DNA of 64,000 nt, taken from contig NZ_CP082904.1 of the NCBI RefSeq assembly GCF_023517775.1, positions 4,092,001-4,156,000 of the forward strand. The letters run 5' to 3'. The position numbers and the translations under genes are program-made. Source of the stretch: Mixta hanseatica. Lineage in GTDB: Bacteria; Pseudomonadota; Gammaproteobacteria; Enterobacterales; Enterobacteriaceae. Shown here piece after piece: positions 1 to 11,009 of this stretch (position 1 is the first letter of the stretch; each line of letters begins with the position of its first letter). The notes beneath the pieces are model-generated. The model saw nothing but the letters and a program-made list of their open reading frames with translations, did no database searches and was not told the origin of the DNA.

Positions 1-1
1 C

Positions 2-358
2 CAATATAATATTGCGGCGAACCAGATCGATAATGTGCAGATTATCCGTATGGCGGCCGAAGAATTTACCCAGGCGATGAATGGCGTTCGCACCTTTAAT
101 CGACTGCAGGGCATCGAGCTTCAGGATTATCAGTGCGAAACCATTTTTGTCGATCCGCCGCGTAGCGGCCTGGATGAGGAGACGGTAAAACTGGTGCAGG
201 GTTATCCGCAGATTCTTTATATTTCCTGTAATCCAGAAACGCTGTGCGCCAATCTGGAAACGCTCGCGCAAACGCACAGTATTACCCGTCTGGCGCTGTT
301 CGATCAGTTCCCGTATACCCATCATATGGAATGCGGCGTATTGTTGACCCGTCGTTAA
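2..358 (+). CDS. trmA: tRNA (uracil-5-)-methyltransferase, C-terminal part (5' end outside window)
   Basis: The gene enters the window already open, so only about 118 C-terminal codons are visible. TrmA makes 5-methyluridine at position 54 of tRNA using S-adenosylmethionine. The segment [10 protein letters not shown] and, after it, [13 protein letters not shown] are the typical methyltransferase motifs; the Cys in SCNP is the catalytic nucleophile of this family. The C-terminus ends with a short LLTRR tail like E. coli TrmA. Its stop codon overlaps the stop of the minus-strand small gene that follows. Identification is secure from motifs and from the neighbouring yijD-fabR, as in E. coli. Confidence 0.93.
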   Translation, partial: QYNIAANQIDNVQIIRMAAEEFTQAMNGVRTFNRLQGIELQDYQCETIFVDPPRSGLDEETVKLVQGYPQILYISCNPETLCANLETLAQTHSITRLALFDQFPYTHHMECGVLLTRR

Positions 359-630
359 AACCGTAGCGGGACGGAGATACCGACATAGTCAGGGTCGGGG
401 CGCAGCGAACGATCTGCACAGCGGCTGCGTTCGGCCTTACTGAGCGGATGGCGGCTGGCAGCAAGACAATTACGGTATCTTTGTGACTGGCTACGCTCAT
501 CGCCATGAATCCGGCCCTGGGATGAATTTGGGTAAACAGGCTGGCCTGGAAACCAGCCATTATCGCGATAATCGCTGCAGCTGACGCACAATAAAAGCGC
601 CGCCGCTACTGACAAACTATGCCTGTTCAT
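355..630 (-). CDS. Small exported or lipoprotein-like protein of unknown function
   Basis: A 91-codon gene lies between trmA and yijD, where I know of no E. coli gene. It has a good Shine-Dalgarno (GGGAGG about 6 bases before ATG) and an N-terminus like a signal peptide: [18 protein letters not shown]. The Cys after VS could be a lipidation site, but the lipobox has Cys at -3, which is unusual. The rest is rich in Arg and Ser, with several Cys, and matches no domain I know. It overlaps the trmA stop by a few bases. The ribosome site favours a real gene; the atypical composition leaves doubt. No function is proposed. Confidence 0.5.
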   Translation of the reverse strand: MNRHSLSVAAALLLCVSCSDYRDNGWFPGQPVYPNSSQGRIHGDERSQSQRYRNCLAASRHPLSKAERSRCADRSLRPDPDYVGISVPLRF

Positions 631-692
631 TATTTACCTCCCTGTAATTTACTTATTGCAGACAACCTTCCATGGTTGCTCGTCAAACGAAT

Positions 693-1040
693 TTAACGTC
701 TACGGCGCAGTTTGGTGCCAATCCAGAAGATCAGCGCCACCATTAACACCACCGGCAGGAAATTAGAGCCGATTTCCGGATAGTCGGCGCGCACAATCGC
801 GCTATACAACAGGATACCTAACAGGAAAAAAGCCGCCGCCAGCGAAGGCATCCCATCCGGCATGGCGCGATTAAGATAGCGCTGGTGTAAACACCAGGCC
901 GCGAGGCCCAGCGCAATAAGCGGGAAAATCGAAAACGGCACAAAAGAGTTGAACAACACCGAAAAAGAACCATTTATCGCCAGGCCGGTAATAAATGCCA
1001 GCAGTAACGTTCCTTTATCGCGTGGATTCTTGTCTGTCAT
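693..1040 (-). CDS. yijD: YijD family inner membrane protein (DUF1422)
   Basis: A 115-residue protein with four hydrophobic segments (about residues 10-30, 33-51, 64-84 and 90-108) and a basic end KLRRRR, which suggests an inner membrane protein with a cytoplasmic C-terminus. It is close in length and sequence to E. coli YijD (119 residues as I recall), whose function is not established. It begins 17 bases after the fabR stop, so the two are very likely cotranscribed, as in E. coli. Confidence 0.9.
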   Translation of the reverse strand: MTDKNPRDKGTLLLAFITGLAINGSFSVLFNSFVPFSIFPLIALGLAAWCLHQRYLNRAMPDGMPSLAAAFFLLGILLYSAIVRADYPEIGSNFLPVVLMVALIFWIGTKLRRRR

Positions 1041-1057
1041 GTCATCTCCTTTTTCAT

Positions 1058-1699
1058 TTAATTATGATTATCAAGCGTAACGGCCATGCGTTCTTGTTCA
1101 CGACGATACCAGTAGTAAGCGCCTTTAGAAATCATACGTAACTGTAAAACCAGGCGTTCTTCCAGCTTACGCCGTTGTTCCACGTCAATATCCAGCGCCT
1201 CGGCGCCTGCGTTAAAGACGATAATAACCATCGCTTCCGCCTGCGCTTCGGTAAAGCTACGCGGCATGCGATTTTCTAATTCAAGGTAATCAGCCAGTTC
1301 GGCGATAAAGTGTTGAATTTCACGGGCAACGGCGGCACGGAAGGCGGCGGAGGTGCCAGAACGTTCCCGCAGCAGCAGGCGGAACGCATTAGGATTACTG
1401 TCGATAAATTCCATAAAGGTGGCGACGGAGGTTTTAATCACGCTACCGCCTTTAGCAATACGCTGGCGCGCCTGACGCATTAGCTGCCTTAACATCAGGC
1501 CGCTTTCATCCACCATGGTCAATCCCAACTCATCGACATCGCGAAAATGGCGATAAAAGGAGGTTGGAGCAATTCCGGCTTCACGAGCAACTTCCCGCAG
1601 ACTCAGGCTGGCAAAACTACGCTCGGCACTTAATTGACTGAATGCCGCTTCAATTAGCGAACGTCGTGTACGTTCTTTTTGCTGTGCTCTAACGCCCAT
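1058..1699 (-). CDS. fabR: TetR-family repressor FabR of unsaturated fatty acid synthesis
   Basis: A 213-residue TetR-type regulator. FabR represses fabA and fabB and adjusts the ratio of unsaturated to saturated fatty acids in response to long-chain acyl-ACP or acyl-CoA. The N-terminal helix-turn-helix is clear ([19 protein letters not shown], about residues 34-52), followed by the variable ligand-binding helices. Length and sequence match E. coli FabR. It is the first gene of a fabR-yijD pair and is divergent from sthA, the same arrangement as in E. coli. Confidence 0.94.
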   Translation of the reverse strand: MGVRAQQKERTRRSLIEAAFSQLSAERSFASLSLREVAREAGIAPTSFYRHFRDVDELGLTMVDESGLMLRQLMRQARQRIAKGGSVIKTSVATFMEFIDSNPNAFRLLLRERSGTSAAFRAAVAREIQHFIAELADYLELENRMPRSFTEAQAEAMVIIVFNAGAEALDIDVEQRRKLEERLVLQLRMISKGAYYWYRREQERMAVTLDNHN

Positions 1700-1892
1700 T
1701 TTTCTGCCTGTTAGCCTGCCGAATGTTCACTATATCAAATAACTCAGCGTACAGTCCGGCAAAGTTTGTGACCGACTGTTAACCTCCTCCTTTAGCTAAT
1801 TGAGGCTAAAATCACTCGAGGAATTGGGATGTCGGCGTCGGGATGTTAGAATCTCGTTGCTAAAATGTATATAAAATAAAGGAAGTGCCGGT

Positions 1893-3293
1893 ATGCAACA
1901 TGCTTACGATTACGATGTTATTGTGATTGGCTCCGGTCCGGGCGGTGAAGGCGCCGCAATGGGCCTGGTAAAACAAGGAGCCCATATCGCGGTAATTGAA
2001 CGCTATCACAACATAGGCGGCGGCTGCACACATTGGGGGACGATACCGTCTAAAGCATTACGACATGCAGTAAGCCGTACCATCGAGTTTAACCAAAACC
2101 CTTTATACAGCGATCATTCCCGCCATCTCCGCTCTTCATTCGCCGATATCCTGAACCATACAGAAAACGTGATCAGTCAACAGACGCGGATGCGTCAGGG
2201 CTTTTATGAACGTAACCGCTGTGAGCTTCATCAGGGCGACGCACGTTTTATTGATATGAACACTATTGCATTAACCCGCCCTGATGGTTCCGTTGAGCGG
2301 ATGACGGCAGAGAAATTCGTTATCGCCTGCGGCTCGCGTCCTTATCATCCGGTTGACGTTGATTTTACTCATCCACGCATTTATGACTCTGACTCCATCC
2401 TTAACCTTCATCACGAGCCAGGGCACGTCATTATCTATGGCGCCGGGGTAATTGGCTGTGAATACGCCTCTATTTTCCGTGGCCTGAACGTAAAAGTGGA
2501 TTTGATCAATACGCGTGATCGTCTGTTGGCCTTCCTCGATCAGGAGATGTCGGATGCGCTTTCCTATCATTTCTGGAACAGCGGCGTTGTCATTCGCCAT
2601 AACGAAGAGTTTGAGAAAATCGAAGGCCTTAATGACGGCGTGGTGATTCACCTGAAGTCCGGCAAAAAAGTCAAAGCGGACTGCCTGCTCTACGCCAACG
2701 GCCGCACCGGTAATACCGACTCTTTATCGCTGGAGAACGTTGGGCTGGAAGCCGACGGTCGCGGCCTGCTGAAAGTGAATAGCATGTATCAAACGGCGCA
2801 ACCGCATATCTATGCCGTCGGCGATGTGATCGGTTATCCGAGCCTGGCCTCCGCCGCGTACGACCAGGGGCGCATTGCCGCTCAGGCGGTGATCAAAGGC
2901 GAAGCAACGGCACACCTGATTGAAGATATTCCAACCGGTATCTATACCATTCCGGAAATCAGCTCGGTAGGGAAAACCGAACAGCAGCTGACGGCAATGA
3001 AAGTGCCTTATGAAGTGGGCCGGGCGCAGTTTAAGCATCTGGCGCGCGCGCAGATTGTCGGGATGAACGTCGGTAGCCTGAAAATTCTGTTCCACCGCGA
3101 TACCAAAGAGATTCTGGGCATTCACTGCTTTGGCGAACGCGCGGCCGAGATTATTCACATTGGCCAGGCGATCATGGAGCAAAAAAATGGTGGCAACACG
3201 ATCGAGTATTTCGTGAATACCACCTTTAACTACCCCACGATGGCGGAAGCGTACCGCGTTGCCGCGCTGAACGGCTTAAACCGCCTGTTTTAA
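1893..3293 (+). CDS. sthA: Soluble pyridine nucleotide transhydrogenase
   Basis: A 466-residue flavoprotein of the lipoamide dehydrogenase family. SthA moves hydride between NADPH and NAD+ and lowers excess NADPH in the cytosol. An FAD-binding motif lies at residues 12-22 ([11 protein letters not shown]) and a second Rossmann motif at about 185-195 ([11 protein letters not shown]). The redox-active pair is absent: the site reads GGGCTHWGT, with Cys45 but Thr50 where dehydrogenases have the second Cys, which is characteristic of SthA. A good ribosome site (AAAGGAAG) precedes the ATG. The last 18 bases overlap the 3' end of oxyR on the other strand. Confidence 0.96.
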   Translation: MQHAYDYDVIVIGSGPGGEGAAMGLVKQGAHIAVIERYHNIGGGCTHWGTIPSKALRHAVSRTIEFNQNPLYSDHSRHLRSSFADILNHTENVISQQTRMRQGFYERNRCELHQGDARFIDMNTIALTRPDGSVERMTAEKFVIACGSRPYHPVDVDFTHPRIYDSDSILNLHHEPGHVIIYGAGVIGCEYASIFRGLNVKVDLINTRDRLLAFLDQEMSDALSYHFWNSGVVIRHNEEFEKIEGLNDGVVIHLKSGKKVKADCLLYANGRTGNTDSLSLENVGLEADGRGLLKVNSMYQTAQPHIYAVGDVIGYPSLASAAYDQGRIAAQAVIKGEATAHLIEDIPTGIYTIPEISSVGKTEQQLTAMKVPYEVGRAQFKHLARAQIVGMNVGSLKILFHRDTKEILGIHCFGERAAEIIHIGQAIMEQKNGGNTIEYFVNTTFNYPTMAEAYRVAALNGLNRLF

Positions 3294-4193
3294 CGTGGTT
3301 TCCATATAGCCCTGCATTTGGGTGCGGATAGCCTCAGCCAGTTGCTCATAGCGGCTGCGCAGAGGCGATCCTGGCCGGTAAACCAGAGCGATAGTACGCT
3401 GCGGCACCGGCTTATAGCAGGAAACATACGTAATGCCGTCGCGGGTGCGCTCCTGAGGAACCGCCAGCGCAGGCAGCAGAGTAATGCCGCTGCCTGCCGC
3501 AACCATATTGCGCAGCGTTTCAAGACTGGTGGCACGGAAGTGCGTATCTTCATCAGCGCCGGCCTGAAAACAGAAGCCCATCGCCTGATCGCGCAGGCAG
3601 TGGCCATCCTCCAGCATCAGTAACTTCTCACCTGAAAGATCGGACATCGGCACACGATCGCGATCTTTCCACGGGTGATCCTGCCAGATCGCCAGTTTCA
3701 TCGGTTCGTCAAACAGCGGCACTTCGATGAACGCTTCGCTCTCTTTGACCAGTGCGATAATTGCGCAGTCGAGCTTTCCGCTATCCAGCTGGCTTAACAG
3801 CTGCTGCGTTTGCGCCTCATGCAGATACATCTCCAGCTTAGGGAAACTTTGATGCAGCTGCGGAATAATATGCGGCAGCAGATAAGGTCCGACCGTTGGG
3901 ATCAGTCCGATATGCAAGGGACCAGACATTGCTTCGCCCTGCTGGCTGGCCATCTCCTTTAGCACTTTCACTTCACGCAGAACGGTGCGCGCCTGATCCA
4001 CCAGCAGCATGCCCGCCTGGGTAAACAGCACCTTACGGCTGGTGCGCTCCAGCAGCATTACGCCCAGTTCATCTTCCAGCTTACGGATCTGTCCGCTTAA
4101 GGTAGGCTGGCTAACGTGACAGGCGTCGGCTGCGCGACGGAAATGGCGATGTTCCGCTAAAGAAACCAGGTATTCAAGATCACGAATATTCAT
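3276..4193 (-). CDS. oxyR: Hydrogen peroxide sensor and regulator OxyR (LysR family)
   Basis: A 305-residue LysR-type activator of peroxide defence genes. The winged helix-turn-helix is at residues 1-60 ([20 protein letters not shown]). The two Cys that form the sensing disulfide in E. coli are both present at identical positions, Cys199 (EDGHC) and Cys208 (MGFC), so peroxide sensing should be intact. A strong ribosome site (CGGAGGATAA) precedes the ATG. The gene is divergent from a peroxiredoxin-glutaredoxin hybrid; in E. coli the divergent partner is the small RNA gene oxyS. Confidence 0.97.
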   Translation of the reverse strand: MNIRDLEYLVSLAEHRHFRRAADACHVSQPTLSGQIRKLEDELGVMLLERTSRKVLFTQAGMLLVDQARTVLREVKVLKEMASQQGEAMSGPLHIGLIPTVGPYLLPHIIPQLHQSFPKLEMYLHEAQTQQLLSQLDSGKLDCAIIALVKESEAFIEVPLFDEPMKLAIWQDHPWKDRDRVPMSDLSGEKLLMLEDGHCLRDQAMGFCFQAGADEDTHFRATSLETLRNMVAAGSGITLLPALAVPQERTRDGITYVSCYKPVPQRTIALVYRPGSPLRSRYEQLAEAIRTQMQGYMETTLKQAV

Positions 4194-4211
4194 TTTATCC
4201 TCCGAGCCACG

Positions 4212-4248
4212 ATAGCCCGTGGCAATGAATAGAATAGCAATGAACGAT
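4212..4248. promoter_or_regulatory. OxyR operator between oxyR and the peroxiredoxin gene
   Basis: Four quarter-sites follow the OxyR pattern ATAG-N7-CTAT-N7-ATAG-N7-CTAT with exact spacing: ATAG at 4212, CAAT at 4223, ATAG at 4234 and CGAT at 4245, which is 14 of 16 defined bases. The site sits next to the oxyR start codon, as expected for autorepression, and about 90 bases before the divergent peroxiredoxin start, where it could activate. That it is functional is inferred. Confidence 0.75.
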
Positions 4249-4333
4249 TAGCCCTATCAAGCGGCGATGGGAATAATGCACACCAGAAGTTAATCACATC
4301 AAACGCAACGTTAATTAAGAGGTATTGATTCTT

Positions 4334-5068
4334 ATGTTTGCAAGTCAGGAAGGTAAACGCGTCCCGCAGGTAACTTTTCATACGCGTCAGGGCGATAGCT
4401 GGGTCGATGTTACAACTGACGAGCTGTTTAAGGGCAAAACCGTTATTGTATTTTCGCTGCCGGGCGCTTTTACGCCCACCTGCTCTTCCAGCCATCTGCC
4501 GCGCTACAACGAGTTGGCCAGCGTTTTTGCCCAGCACGGCGTTGACAGCATTCTGTGCGTTTCCGTTAATGACACCTTTGTTATGAACGCCTGGAAAGCC
4601 GATCAGCATGCGGAAAACATTACCTTTATTCCAGATGGCAACGGTGATTTCACCCGTGGGATGGAGATGCTGGTAGAGAAAGCTGATTTAGGTTTTGGCC
4701 CGCGTTCATGGCGTTATTCCATGCTGGTTCGTGACGGCGTCGTTGCAAAAATGTTTGTTGAGCCGAACAAGCCGGGCGACCCGTTTGAAGTATCCGATGC
4801 CGATACGATGCTGCGTTACCTGGCGCCGGAATTTAAAGTGCAGGAATCTGTTTCGCTGTTTACCAAGCCAGGCTGTCCATTCTGCACCAAAGCGAAACAG
4901 ATGTTGATCGATCGCGGCATTCAGTTTGAAGAAATCGTTCTGGGTCAGGATGCTACCACCGTTAGCCTGCGCGCGATGACCGGTCGTGCGACCGTACCGC
5001 AGGTCTTTATCGGTGGACGTCATATCGGCGGCAGCGACGATCTGGAAAAATATTTTAATCTTGTCTAA
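4334..5068 (+). CDS. Peroxiredoxin-glutaredoxin hybrid (Prx5-Grx fusion)
   Basis: A 244-residue two-domain enzyme. Residues 1-165 are a peroxiredoxin-5 type domain with the peroxidatic Cys50 in the motif PGAFTPTC; residues 170-244 are a glutaredoxin with the active site CPFC (Cys181 to Cys184) and a TVPQVFIGG segment. The family, known from Haemophilus influenzae PGdx, reduces hydrogen peroxide and alkyl peroxides with glutathione. I chose ATG 4334 because a purine-rich site (AAGAGG) lies upstream; a TTG nine bases earlier is too close to it. Divergence from oxyR over an OxyR operator implies peroxide induction. E. coli K-12 lacks this fusion. Confidence 0.93.
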   Translation: MFASQEGKRVPQVTFHTRQGDSWVDVTTDELFKGKTVIVFSLPGAFTPTCSSSHLPRYNELASVFAQHGVDSILCVSVNDTFVMNAWKADQHAENITFIPDGNGDFTRGMEMLVEKADLGFGPRSWRYSMLVRDGVVAKMFVEPNKPGDPFEVSDADTMLRYLAPEFKVQESVSLFTKPGCPFCTKAKQMLIDRGIQFEEIVLGQDATTVSLRAMTGRATVPQVFIGGRHIGGSDDLEKYFNLV

Positions 5069-5144
5069 GAATCCGGGAACCGGCCCCGTTACCCTGGCCG
5101 GTTTTCAGATGTGCCTATAAAAAAAATATCTGAAGTCAGAGGTT

Positions 5145-5172
5145 GGCGGGCTAGTATGCCCGCCTTTTTTTT
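5145..5172 (+). terminator. Rho-independent terminator after the peroxiredoxin gene
   Basis: A perfect seven-pair stem GGCGGGC/GCCCGCC with a six-base loop is followed by eight T residues. A second inverted repeat, AACCGGCC/GGCCGGTT, lies just upstream (about 5080-5103). The T run is on the plus strand only, so the hairpin terminates the hybrid gene and not argH. Confidence 0.85.
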
Positions 5173-5188
5173 GCCGTTCGGCCTCAGG

Positions 5189-6562
5189 CTATTGCAGACG
5201 CTGCTTTGCTTGCGCAATGGCGTTGGCAACCTGCTGCGGCGCGACGCCGCCTTTGGCGTTACGTTTATCCAGGCAGGACTGCAGCGACAGAACAGGATAA
5301 ACATCCTGTTCGATATGCGGGCTGAACTGTTGCAGCTGCGCCAGCGTCAACGCCTCCAGCGCTACGCCCTGACCGATTGCCGCCACTACCGCTTCCCCTA
5401 CGATATGATGCGCCTCACGGAACGGGACGCCTTTCGCCACCAGATAATCCGCCAGTTCGGTCGCATTGGCATAGCCTTGCTCCGCCGCTTCCTGACAACG
5501 CGGGCGTTTTACCTGGATGCCATCCAGCACCAGCACCGACATGTGTAAACAGTCGAGCCAGGTATCAAGCGCATCAAACAGCCCTTCTTTGTCTTCCTGC
5601 ATATCTTTGTTGTAGGCCAGCGGCAACCCTTTCAGGGTCATCATCATGCCGGTCAGCGCGCCCTGCACCCGACCGCACTTGCCGCGAATCAGCTCCAACG
5701 CATCAGGATTTTTCTTTTGCGGCATCAGCGATGAGCCAGATGTGACCCGATCGGATAACTCAACAAAGTTGGCTTCACCGGTATTAAAAAAGATCAGATC
5801 TTCAGCAAAACGCGACAGATGCACCATCCCGATCGCCGCATCGGAAAGCAGCTCCAGCGCATGATCGCGATCGGAGACGCTATCCAGGCTGTTGCGCGTG
5901 GCGCTGGCAAAGCCCAGCCATTCCGCCAGCTGCTCGCGATCGATTTCATAAGCGGTTCCCGCCAGCGCGCCGCTGCCCAGCGGGCTTACATCCAGACGCT
6001 TCAACGTATCCTGTAAACGGCTTTCATCGCGCGCCAGCATCTCAACGTAGGCCAGGCACCAATGAGCAAAGGTTACCGGCTGCGCACGTTGCAAATGCGT
6101 ATAGCCCGGCATAACCGCATCCTGGTTGGCTTCGGCAGTGACGACTAACGCCTGCTGCAGTTCACGCACCGCGCTCAGCAGCAGCAAGACCTGCTCTTTG
6201 CACCAGAGCTTTAAATCGGTGGCAACCTGATCGTTACGGCTACGTCCGGTATGCAGCTTTTTGCCCAGCGCGCCCACTTTTTCAATCAGTCGGCCTTCAA
6301 CCCAGCTATGGATATCCTCAGCATCACTTTGCAGGATTTGCTGCGGATTGGCGCGCACCTCTTCCAGCAACGTATTCAGCGCAACTTCCAGCTGCTGCTG
6401 CTCATCCTGAGTTAATACGTTAACGGTCACCAGTGCTTTCGACCAGGCCACAGAGCCGATAATATCCTGCTCGGCCAGGCGATAATCAAAGCGCAGCGAA
6501 TCGTTGAACTGTTTAAACCGTCCATCAGCCGCCTGTGTAAACCGTCCACCCCATAGTGCCAT
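5189..6562 (-). CDS. argH: Argininosuccinate lyase
   Basis: A 457-residue lyase that splits argininosuccinate into arginine and fumarate, the last step of arginine synthesis. It carries the fumarase/aspartase-family signature [12 protein letters not shown] at residues 276-287, the substrate loop TGRSRND near 106-112 and THLQRAQP near 155. Length equals that of E. coli ArgH. It is the last gene of argCBGH and lies 89 bases after argG. Confidence 0.97.
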   Translation of the reverse strand: MALWGGRFTQAADGRFKQFNDSLRFDYRLAEQDIIGSVAWSKALVTVNVLTQDEQQQLEVALNTLLEEVRANPQQILQSDAEDIHSWVEGRLIEKVGALGKKLHTGRSRNDQVATDLKLWCKEQVLLLLSAVRELQQALVVTAEANQDAVMPGYTHLQRAQPVTFAHWCLAYVEMLARDESRLQDTLKRLDVSPLGSGALAGTAYEIDREQLAEWLGFASATRNSLDSVSDRDHALELLSDAAIGMVHLSRFAEDLIFFNTGEANFVELSDRVTSGSSLMPQKKNPDALELIRGKCGRVQGALTGMMMTLKGLPLAYNKDMQEDKEGLFDALDTWLDCLHMSVLVLDGIQVKRPRCQEAAEQGYANATELADYLVAKGVPFREAHHIVGEAVVAAIGQGVALEALTLAQLQQFSPHIEQDVYPVLSLQSCLDKRNAKGGVAPQQVANAIAQAKQRLQ

Positions 6563-6651
6563 CTTGAATGCTCCTGAAATCTGTTGCGCGCAAGGCTCAG
6601 CCTGGCTTGTTATCAGGGCGGCCTACCGCTCGCCGCCCGTTGCCATCCCGG

Positions 6652-7863
6652 TTATTTCTTCTCGTTCAGCGCCCGAATGCGTGAAGAGAGGGAGAACAGA
6701 CGGATAAAGCCGCCCGCATGGCTGTGATCGTAAACTTCATCTTCACCGAAGGTGGCAAACTCTTCAGAATACAGGCTGTTCGCTGATTTCTTCTGAATCG
6801 CCGTCACCTGGCCTTTATACAGCTGCAGCACCACTTCGCCGTTCACTTCGGTCGCCAGCGACTCAGCGGCAGCCTGTAGCGATTTACGCAGCGGAGCGAA
6901 CCAGCGTCCGTCATACACCACGTATGACATCTCCAGACCTAGCTGCTCGCGCCATTTAAAGCTATCGCGATCCAGCACCAGCTGTTCTACCGCGCGCAGC
7001 GCGTTAACCATAATGGTGCCGCCGGGGGTTTCATAGCAGCCACGTGATTTAATACCGACCAGACGGTTTTCTACGATATCGATACGGCCCACGCCATGTT
7101 TCGCGCCCAGCGCATTCAGTTTATCCAGGCACTGGAACGGGCTCAGCTGCTCGCCGTTAACCGCAACCACGCGTCCTTTCTCTACCGTTACCGTCACCTG
7201 TTCCGGCTGATCCGGCGCTTCCTGCGGATCGACAGTCCAGACCCAGCAATCTTTATTCGGTGCGTTCCACGGGCTTTCCAGCACGCCGCCTTCGGTAGAA
7301 ATATGCCAGGCGTTTTCATCACGGCTGTAGATTTTTTCCAGCGAGGCGGTGGTTGGGATATCACGTGCTTTCAGGTAATCAAGCAGCGCTTCACGTGAAC
7401 GCAGATTCCACTCACGCCACGGCGCGACCACTTTCAGCTGCGGCGCCAACGCGGTATAAGTGGTTTCGAAACGGACCTGGTCGTTACCTTTGCCGGTTGC
7501 ACCGTGACACAGCGCATCCGCGCCCACTTTCAGCGCCAGCTCAACCTGCGCTTTAGCTATAATCGGACGCGCCATGGAGGTGCCCAGCAGGTAGCTGCCT
7601 TCATACAGCGCGCCGGTTTGCAGCACCGGATAAACGTAGTCACGGATAAACTCTTCACGCAGATCGGCAACATGACATTCTGACGCGCCGGACTGCAGCG
7701 CTTTCTTCTCTACGCCGACTAAATCTTCGCGGTCCTGGCCAATATCCGCCACAAAAGCGACCACTTCACAGCCGTAGTTCTCTTTCAGCCACGGAATAAT
7801 GGCGGACGTATCCAGACCACCCGAGTAAGCCAGAACGATTTTCTTGATGCCTTGATTTTGCAT
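6652..7863 (-). CDS. argG: Argininosuccinate synthase (short, approximately 400-residue form)
   Basis: A 403-residue enzyme that joins citrulline and aspartate with ATP use. The ATP-pyrophosphatase loop AYSGGLDTS is at residues 12-20. It is of the shorter form common in many bacteria, not the 447-residue form that E. coli encodes at a distant locus. It lies between argB and argH, so citrulline-to-arginine conversion is encoded in one transcription unit. The argB stop is 25 bases upstream. This position is typical of Erwinia, Pantoea and Serratia relatives. Confidence 0.96.
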   Translation of the reverse strand: MQNQGIKKIVLAYSGGLDTSAIIPWLKENYGCEVVAFVADIGQDREDLVGVEKKALQSGASECHVADLREEFIRDYVYPVLQTGALYEGSYLLGTSMARPIIAKAQVELALKVGADALCHGATGKGNDQVRFETTYTALAPQLKVVAPWREWNLRSREALLDYLKARDIPTTASLEKIYSRDENAWHISTEGGVLESPWNAPNKDCWVWTVDPQEAPDQPEQVTVTVEKGRVVAVNGEQLSPFQCLDKLNALGAKHGVGRIDIVENRLVGIKSRGCYETPGGTIMVNALRAVEQLVLDRDSFKWREQLGLEMSYVVYDGRWFAPLRKSLQAAAESLATEVNGEVVLQLYKGQVTAIQKKSANSLYSEEFATFGEDEVYDHSHAGGFIRLFSLSSRIRALNEKK

Positions 7864-7888
7864 GTCTTAATCCTTGAATGTTTATGCT

Positions 7889-8665
7889 TTATGCGTAGAT
7901 CCGGGTGCCAATAGACACGCCGTTAAACAGTGAGGGCAGTTGCTCTGCATGACGCCAGCTGGCGATATCGACCGGACGGCCCAGCGTACGCGCCGCATCA
8001 AGAGCTGCATGGACTTTAACAATCATGCCGTCGGTAATAATGCCCTGCGCGATCAGCTGCTCCGCTTTCGCCGTCGTCATTTCAGCAATCCGCTGGCCTT
8101 TGCCATCAAGAATGCCGCTAACGTCAGAGAGTAAAACCAGGTCTGCGCCCAGCGTCGCCGCCAGCGCCGTGGCCGCCTGATCGGCGTTAACGTTCATTAG
8201 CTGGCCCGCTTCGGTAATGCCGATAGAGCTGATAACCGGCATATAGCCCGCCTGCAGCAGCGTATTCAGCAGCGCCGGCGAACCAGGCAGTGCATTGCCG
8301 ACATGGCCCAGCTCTTCATCAAACTGAGCAACGTTCGCCATGCCGCCGTCGCCCAGGCAAAGGCCAACCGCCTGAATATGATGTTTCTTTGCCCAGGCAA
8401 GCAGGGTTTTGTTCGCCGTGCCCGCCAGCGCGCCGGTGATGATGTCGATCTGATCGGCGGGCGTCACGCGCAGGCCGTTTTTCTTTTGTACCGGCAGCGC
8501 CAGCTTTTTCATTAGTTCGTCAACCAGACAGCCGCCGCCGTGAACGATCAGCAGAGGACGCTGATGCGCTTCCCGGTACGTCACCAGTGCTGTAAACAGA
8601 CGCGTCAGCGCTTCTTCGCTATCCAGCAGCACGCCGCCCAGTTTGATAATTAATGGAGTGGTCAT
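7889..8665 (-). CDS. argB: Acetylglutamate kinase
   Basis: A 258-residue amino acid kinase that phosphorylates N-acetylglutamate, the second step of arginine synthesis. The N-terminus IIKLGG and the segment VHGGG (residues 41-45) bind the phosphates. I placed the start at the ATG giving [11 protein letters not shown], matching E. coli ArgB in length; the frame is open 15 codons further, but that stretch overlaps argC. The start lies 13 bases after the argC stop. Confidence 0.96.
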   Translation of the reverse strand: MTTPLIIKLGGVLLDSEEALTRLFTALVTYREAHQRPLLIVHGGGCLVDELMKKLALPVQKKNGLRVTPADQIDIITGALAGTANKTLLAWAKKHHIQAVGLCLGDGGMANVAQFDEELGHVGNALPGSPALLNTLLQAGYMPVISSIGITEAGQLMNVNADQAATALAATLGADLVLLSDVSGILDGKGQRIAEMTTAKAEQLIAQGIITDGMIVKVHAALDAARTLGRPVDIASWRHAEQLPSLFNGVSIGTRIYA

Positions 8666-8678
8666 AGTAAGTATCCGC

Positions 8679-9683
8679 TTAAATAAGTGACTGGGTTTCC
8701 GGGAAACCAAAACGAATATTAAGGCACTGCACCGCCTGCGAGGCCGCGCCCTTCAACAGATTATCTTCCGCCGCCACCACGATCAGATGCTCGTCCTGCA
8801 CGGCGAAGCCGATATCGCAGAACGGCAGGCCAACCACCGATTTCAGCGCCGGTACGCCCTGCTCATAGATGCGTACCAGTGGTTTATCCTGATAGGCGTT
8901 GTGGAACGCTTCGGCGACATCGTCGCGGCTAACGCCCGGCTGCAGGCGACAGGTAATCGTGGCCAGAATACCGCGCGGGAAATTGCCCAAATGCGGCGTA
9001 AAAATAACCGGCACGCCAAGGTGTGCAACGATTTCAGGATGATGACGATGATTGAAAATGCCGTAAGGCTGCAGGCTGACTTCACAGAAGCTGTTATTCA
9101 GGCTGGCTTTGCGTCCGGCGCCGCTCACGCCGCTGGTGGCGTTAATCACTGGCCACTGCGCATCATTCAACAATCCCGCCTCGATTAACGGCTTTAGCGC
9201 CAGCTGCGCGGCGGTTGGATAACAGCCAGGCACCGCTATCAACTGCGCCTCTTTCACCGCATCGTGCTGCCATTCCGCCAGGCCATAAACCGCTTTTTCC
9301 AGCCACGCGCTATGCTGATGAGTAAAACCGTAGTAGCGCGTATAAAAATCCGCATCGTTAACGCGGAATGCGCCGGAGAGATCGAAGACGACGCAGCCCG
9401 CCGCCAGAAACTGTGGGGCGAGATCGTGGCTAACTTCATGGGCGGTGGCGAGGAAAACCACATCCACCTTGTCGGCCCAGAGGGAGACATCGCTCAGCGG
9501 TTCCAGCGGCAGATCCAGAATCCCTTTTAGCTGCGGATGCAAATCGGAAAGACGTTTTCCGGCATCCGGACTTTGCGCTGAAACCGCTAAAGCGGTTATG
9601 TTCATATGCGGATGACGATTCAGGAAGGTCGCCAGCTCAACGCCAGCATAACCACTGGCACCTACAATCAGCGTATTCAACAT
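8679..9683 (-). CDS. argC: N-acetyl-gamma-glutamyl-phosphate reductase
   Basis: A 334-residue NADPH-dependent reductase and the first gene of argCBGH. The nucleotide-binding motif [10 protein letters not shown] is at residues 8-17 and the catalytic Cys154 sits in [10 protein letters not shown], the family signature. Its start faces argE across a 177-base control region with two ArgR boxes. Confidence 0.97.
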   Translation of the reverse strand: MLNTLIVGASGYAGVELATFLNRHPHMNITALAVSAQSPDAGKRLSDLHPQLKGILDLPLEPLSDVSLWADKVDVVFLATAHEVSHDLAPQFLAAGCVVFDLSGAFRVNDADFYTRYYGFTHQHSAWLEKAVYGLAEWQHDAVKEAQLIAVPGCYPTAAQLALKPLIEAGLLNDAQWPVINATSGVSGAGRKASLNNSFCEVSLQPYGIFNHRHHPEIVAHLGVPVIFTPHLGNFPRGILATITCRLQPGVSRDDVAEAFHNAYQDKPLVRIYEQGVPALKSVVGLPFCDIGFAVQDEHLIVVAAEDNLLKGAASQAVQCLNIRFGFPETQSLI

Positions 9684-9796
9684 CAGGCTGTATACCTTTT
9701 ACAGTCATTCAGATCCGGTGTGCAGCCGTGTCGCCGCGCGCCCATAAAGTTTAACGTCAGTCAGCGGGTAAATTCGTTTCCCATCCCGCGCACGTT

Positions 9797-9835
9797 ATTG
9801 TATTTTTATTCACTATTAATGCATGAATATTGATA
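9797..9835. promoter_or_regulatory. Two ArgR boxes in the argC-argE control region
   Basis: Two 18-base boxes separated by 3 bases, the standard layout for the ArgR hexamer. Box 1 (9797-9814) contains TGTATTTTTATTCA and box 2 (9818-9835) contains TGCATGAATATTGA; against the palindrome TGAATwwwwATTCA they match 9 and 8 of the 10 fixed bases. The location between divergent argC and argE matches E. coli, where arginine-bound ArgR represses both. Confidence 0.8.
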
Positions 9836-9860
9836 CATCCTAACTCAAGGACCGTCAACA

Positions 9861-11009
9861 GTGAAGACAAAATTACCGCCTTTTATCGAACTTTACCGCC
9901 AGCTAATAGCCACGCCATCCATCAGCGCCACCGATAGCGCGCTCGATCAGAGCAATGAAAGTTTAATCACTCTGCTGGCCGGCTGGTTCCGTGATTTAGG
10001 GTTCAGTGTGGAAGTGCAGCCGGTACCGGGAACGCGGCATAAATTCAATATGCTGGCTAAAAGCGGCGCAGGCGCAGGCGGCCTGTTACTGGCGGGACAT
10101 ACCGATACGGTTCCCTTTGATGATGGGCGCTGGACACGCGATCCTTTTACCCTCGCCGAGCATGACAACAAGCTGTACGGCCTCGGCACCGCAGATATGA
10201 AAGGGTTTTTCGCCTTTATTCTTGATGCGCTGCGGGATGTCGATATCAGCGCCTTCAAAAAACCGCTCTATATTCTCGCTACGGCGGATGAAGAAACCAC
10301 GATGGCGGGCGCCAAATACTTTGCGGAATCCACCAGGCTGCGTCCGGACTGCGCAATTATTGGCGAACCGACATCGCTGAAGCCGGTGCGGGCGCATAAG
10401 GGTCATCTCTCTAACGCGATTCGCGTAGAGGGACAATCGGGCCACTCCAGCGATCCGGCGCGCGGCGTCAATGCTATCGAACTGATGCATGAAGCTATCG
10501 GTCATCTGATGCAGTTGCGTAATACGCTAAAAGAGCGTTATCACCATGACGGCTTTGCTATTCCTTATCCCACAATGAATTTCGGTCATATCCACGGCGG
10601 CGATGCGGCGAACCGCATTTGCGCCTGCTGTGAGTTGCATATGGATATTCGTCCGCTGCCGGGCCTGACGCTGAGCGATCTGGACGAACTGCTGAATGAG
10701 GCGCTGGCGCCGGTTAGCGTACGCTGGCCGGGCCGTTTGACGGTGGCCGAACTCCATCCTCCCATTCCAGGCTACGAATGCCCGCGTGAGCATCAGCTGG
10801 TTCAGGTGGTAGAAAAGCTGCTGGGTACGCCAACGGAAGTGGTGAATTATTGCACCGAAGCGCCCTTTATTCAGCAGCTGTGTCCCACGCTGGTATTAGG
10901 GCCGGGCTCCATTAATCAGGCGCATCAGCCAGACGAATTTATTGATATGGCATTTATTAAGCCGACGCGTGAGTTGATTGGACAGATGGTTAACCATTTT
11001 TGTCACTGA
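9861..11009 (+). CDS. argE: Acetylornithine deacetylase
   Basis: A 382-residue M20-family zinc hydrolase that frees ornithine from N-acetylornithine. Metal ligands His80 and Asp82 are in GHTDTV; further conserved segments are [10 protein letters not shown] and the acidic IIGEP. It aligns from end to end with E. coli ArgE. The start is GTG, with AAGGA 12 bases upstream, and gives the family's usual N-terminus [10 protein letters not shown]. It is transcribed away from argCBGH. Confidence 0.96.
   Translation: MKTKLPPFIELYRQLIATPSISATDSALDQSNESLITLLAGWFRDLGFSVEVQPVPGTRHKFNMLAKSGAGAGGLLLAGHTDTVPFDDGRWTRDPFTLAEHDNKLYGLGTADMKGFFAFILDALRDVDISAFKKPLYILATADEETTMAGAKYFAESTRLRPDCAIIGEPTSLKPVRAHKGHLSNAIRVEGQSGHSSDPARGVNAIELMHEAIGHLMQLRNTLKERYHHDGFAIPYPTMNFGHIHGGDAANRICACCELHMDIRPLPGLTLSDLDELLNEALAPVSVRWPGRLTVAELHPPIPGYECPREHQLVQVVEKLLGTPTEVVNYCTEAPFIQQLCPTLVLGPGSINQAHQPDEFIDMAFIKPTRELIGQMVNHFCH

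Noticed and set aside
1791-1810. Inverted repeat TTTAGC/GCTAAA between fabR and sthA
   Set aside because: It does not fit the FabR operator pattern I know and could be chance in an AT-rich promoter; not reported as an operator.
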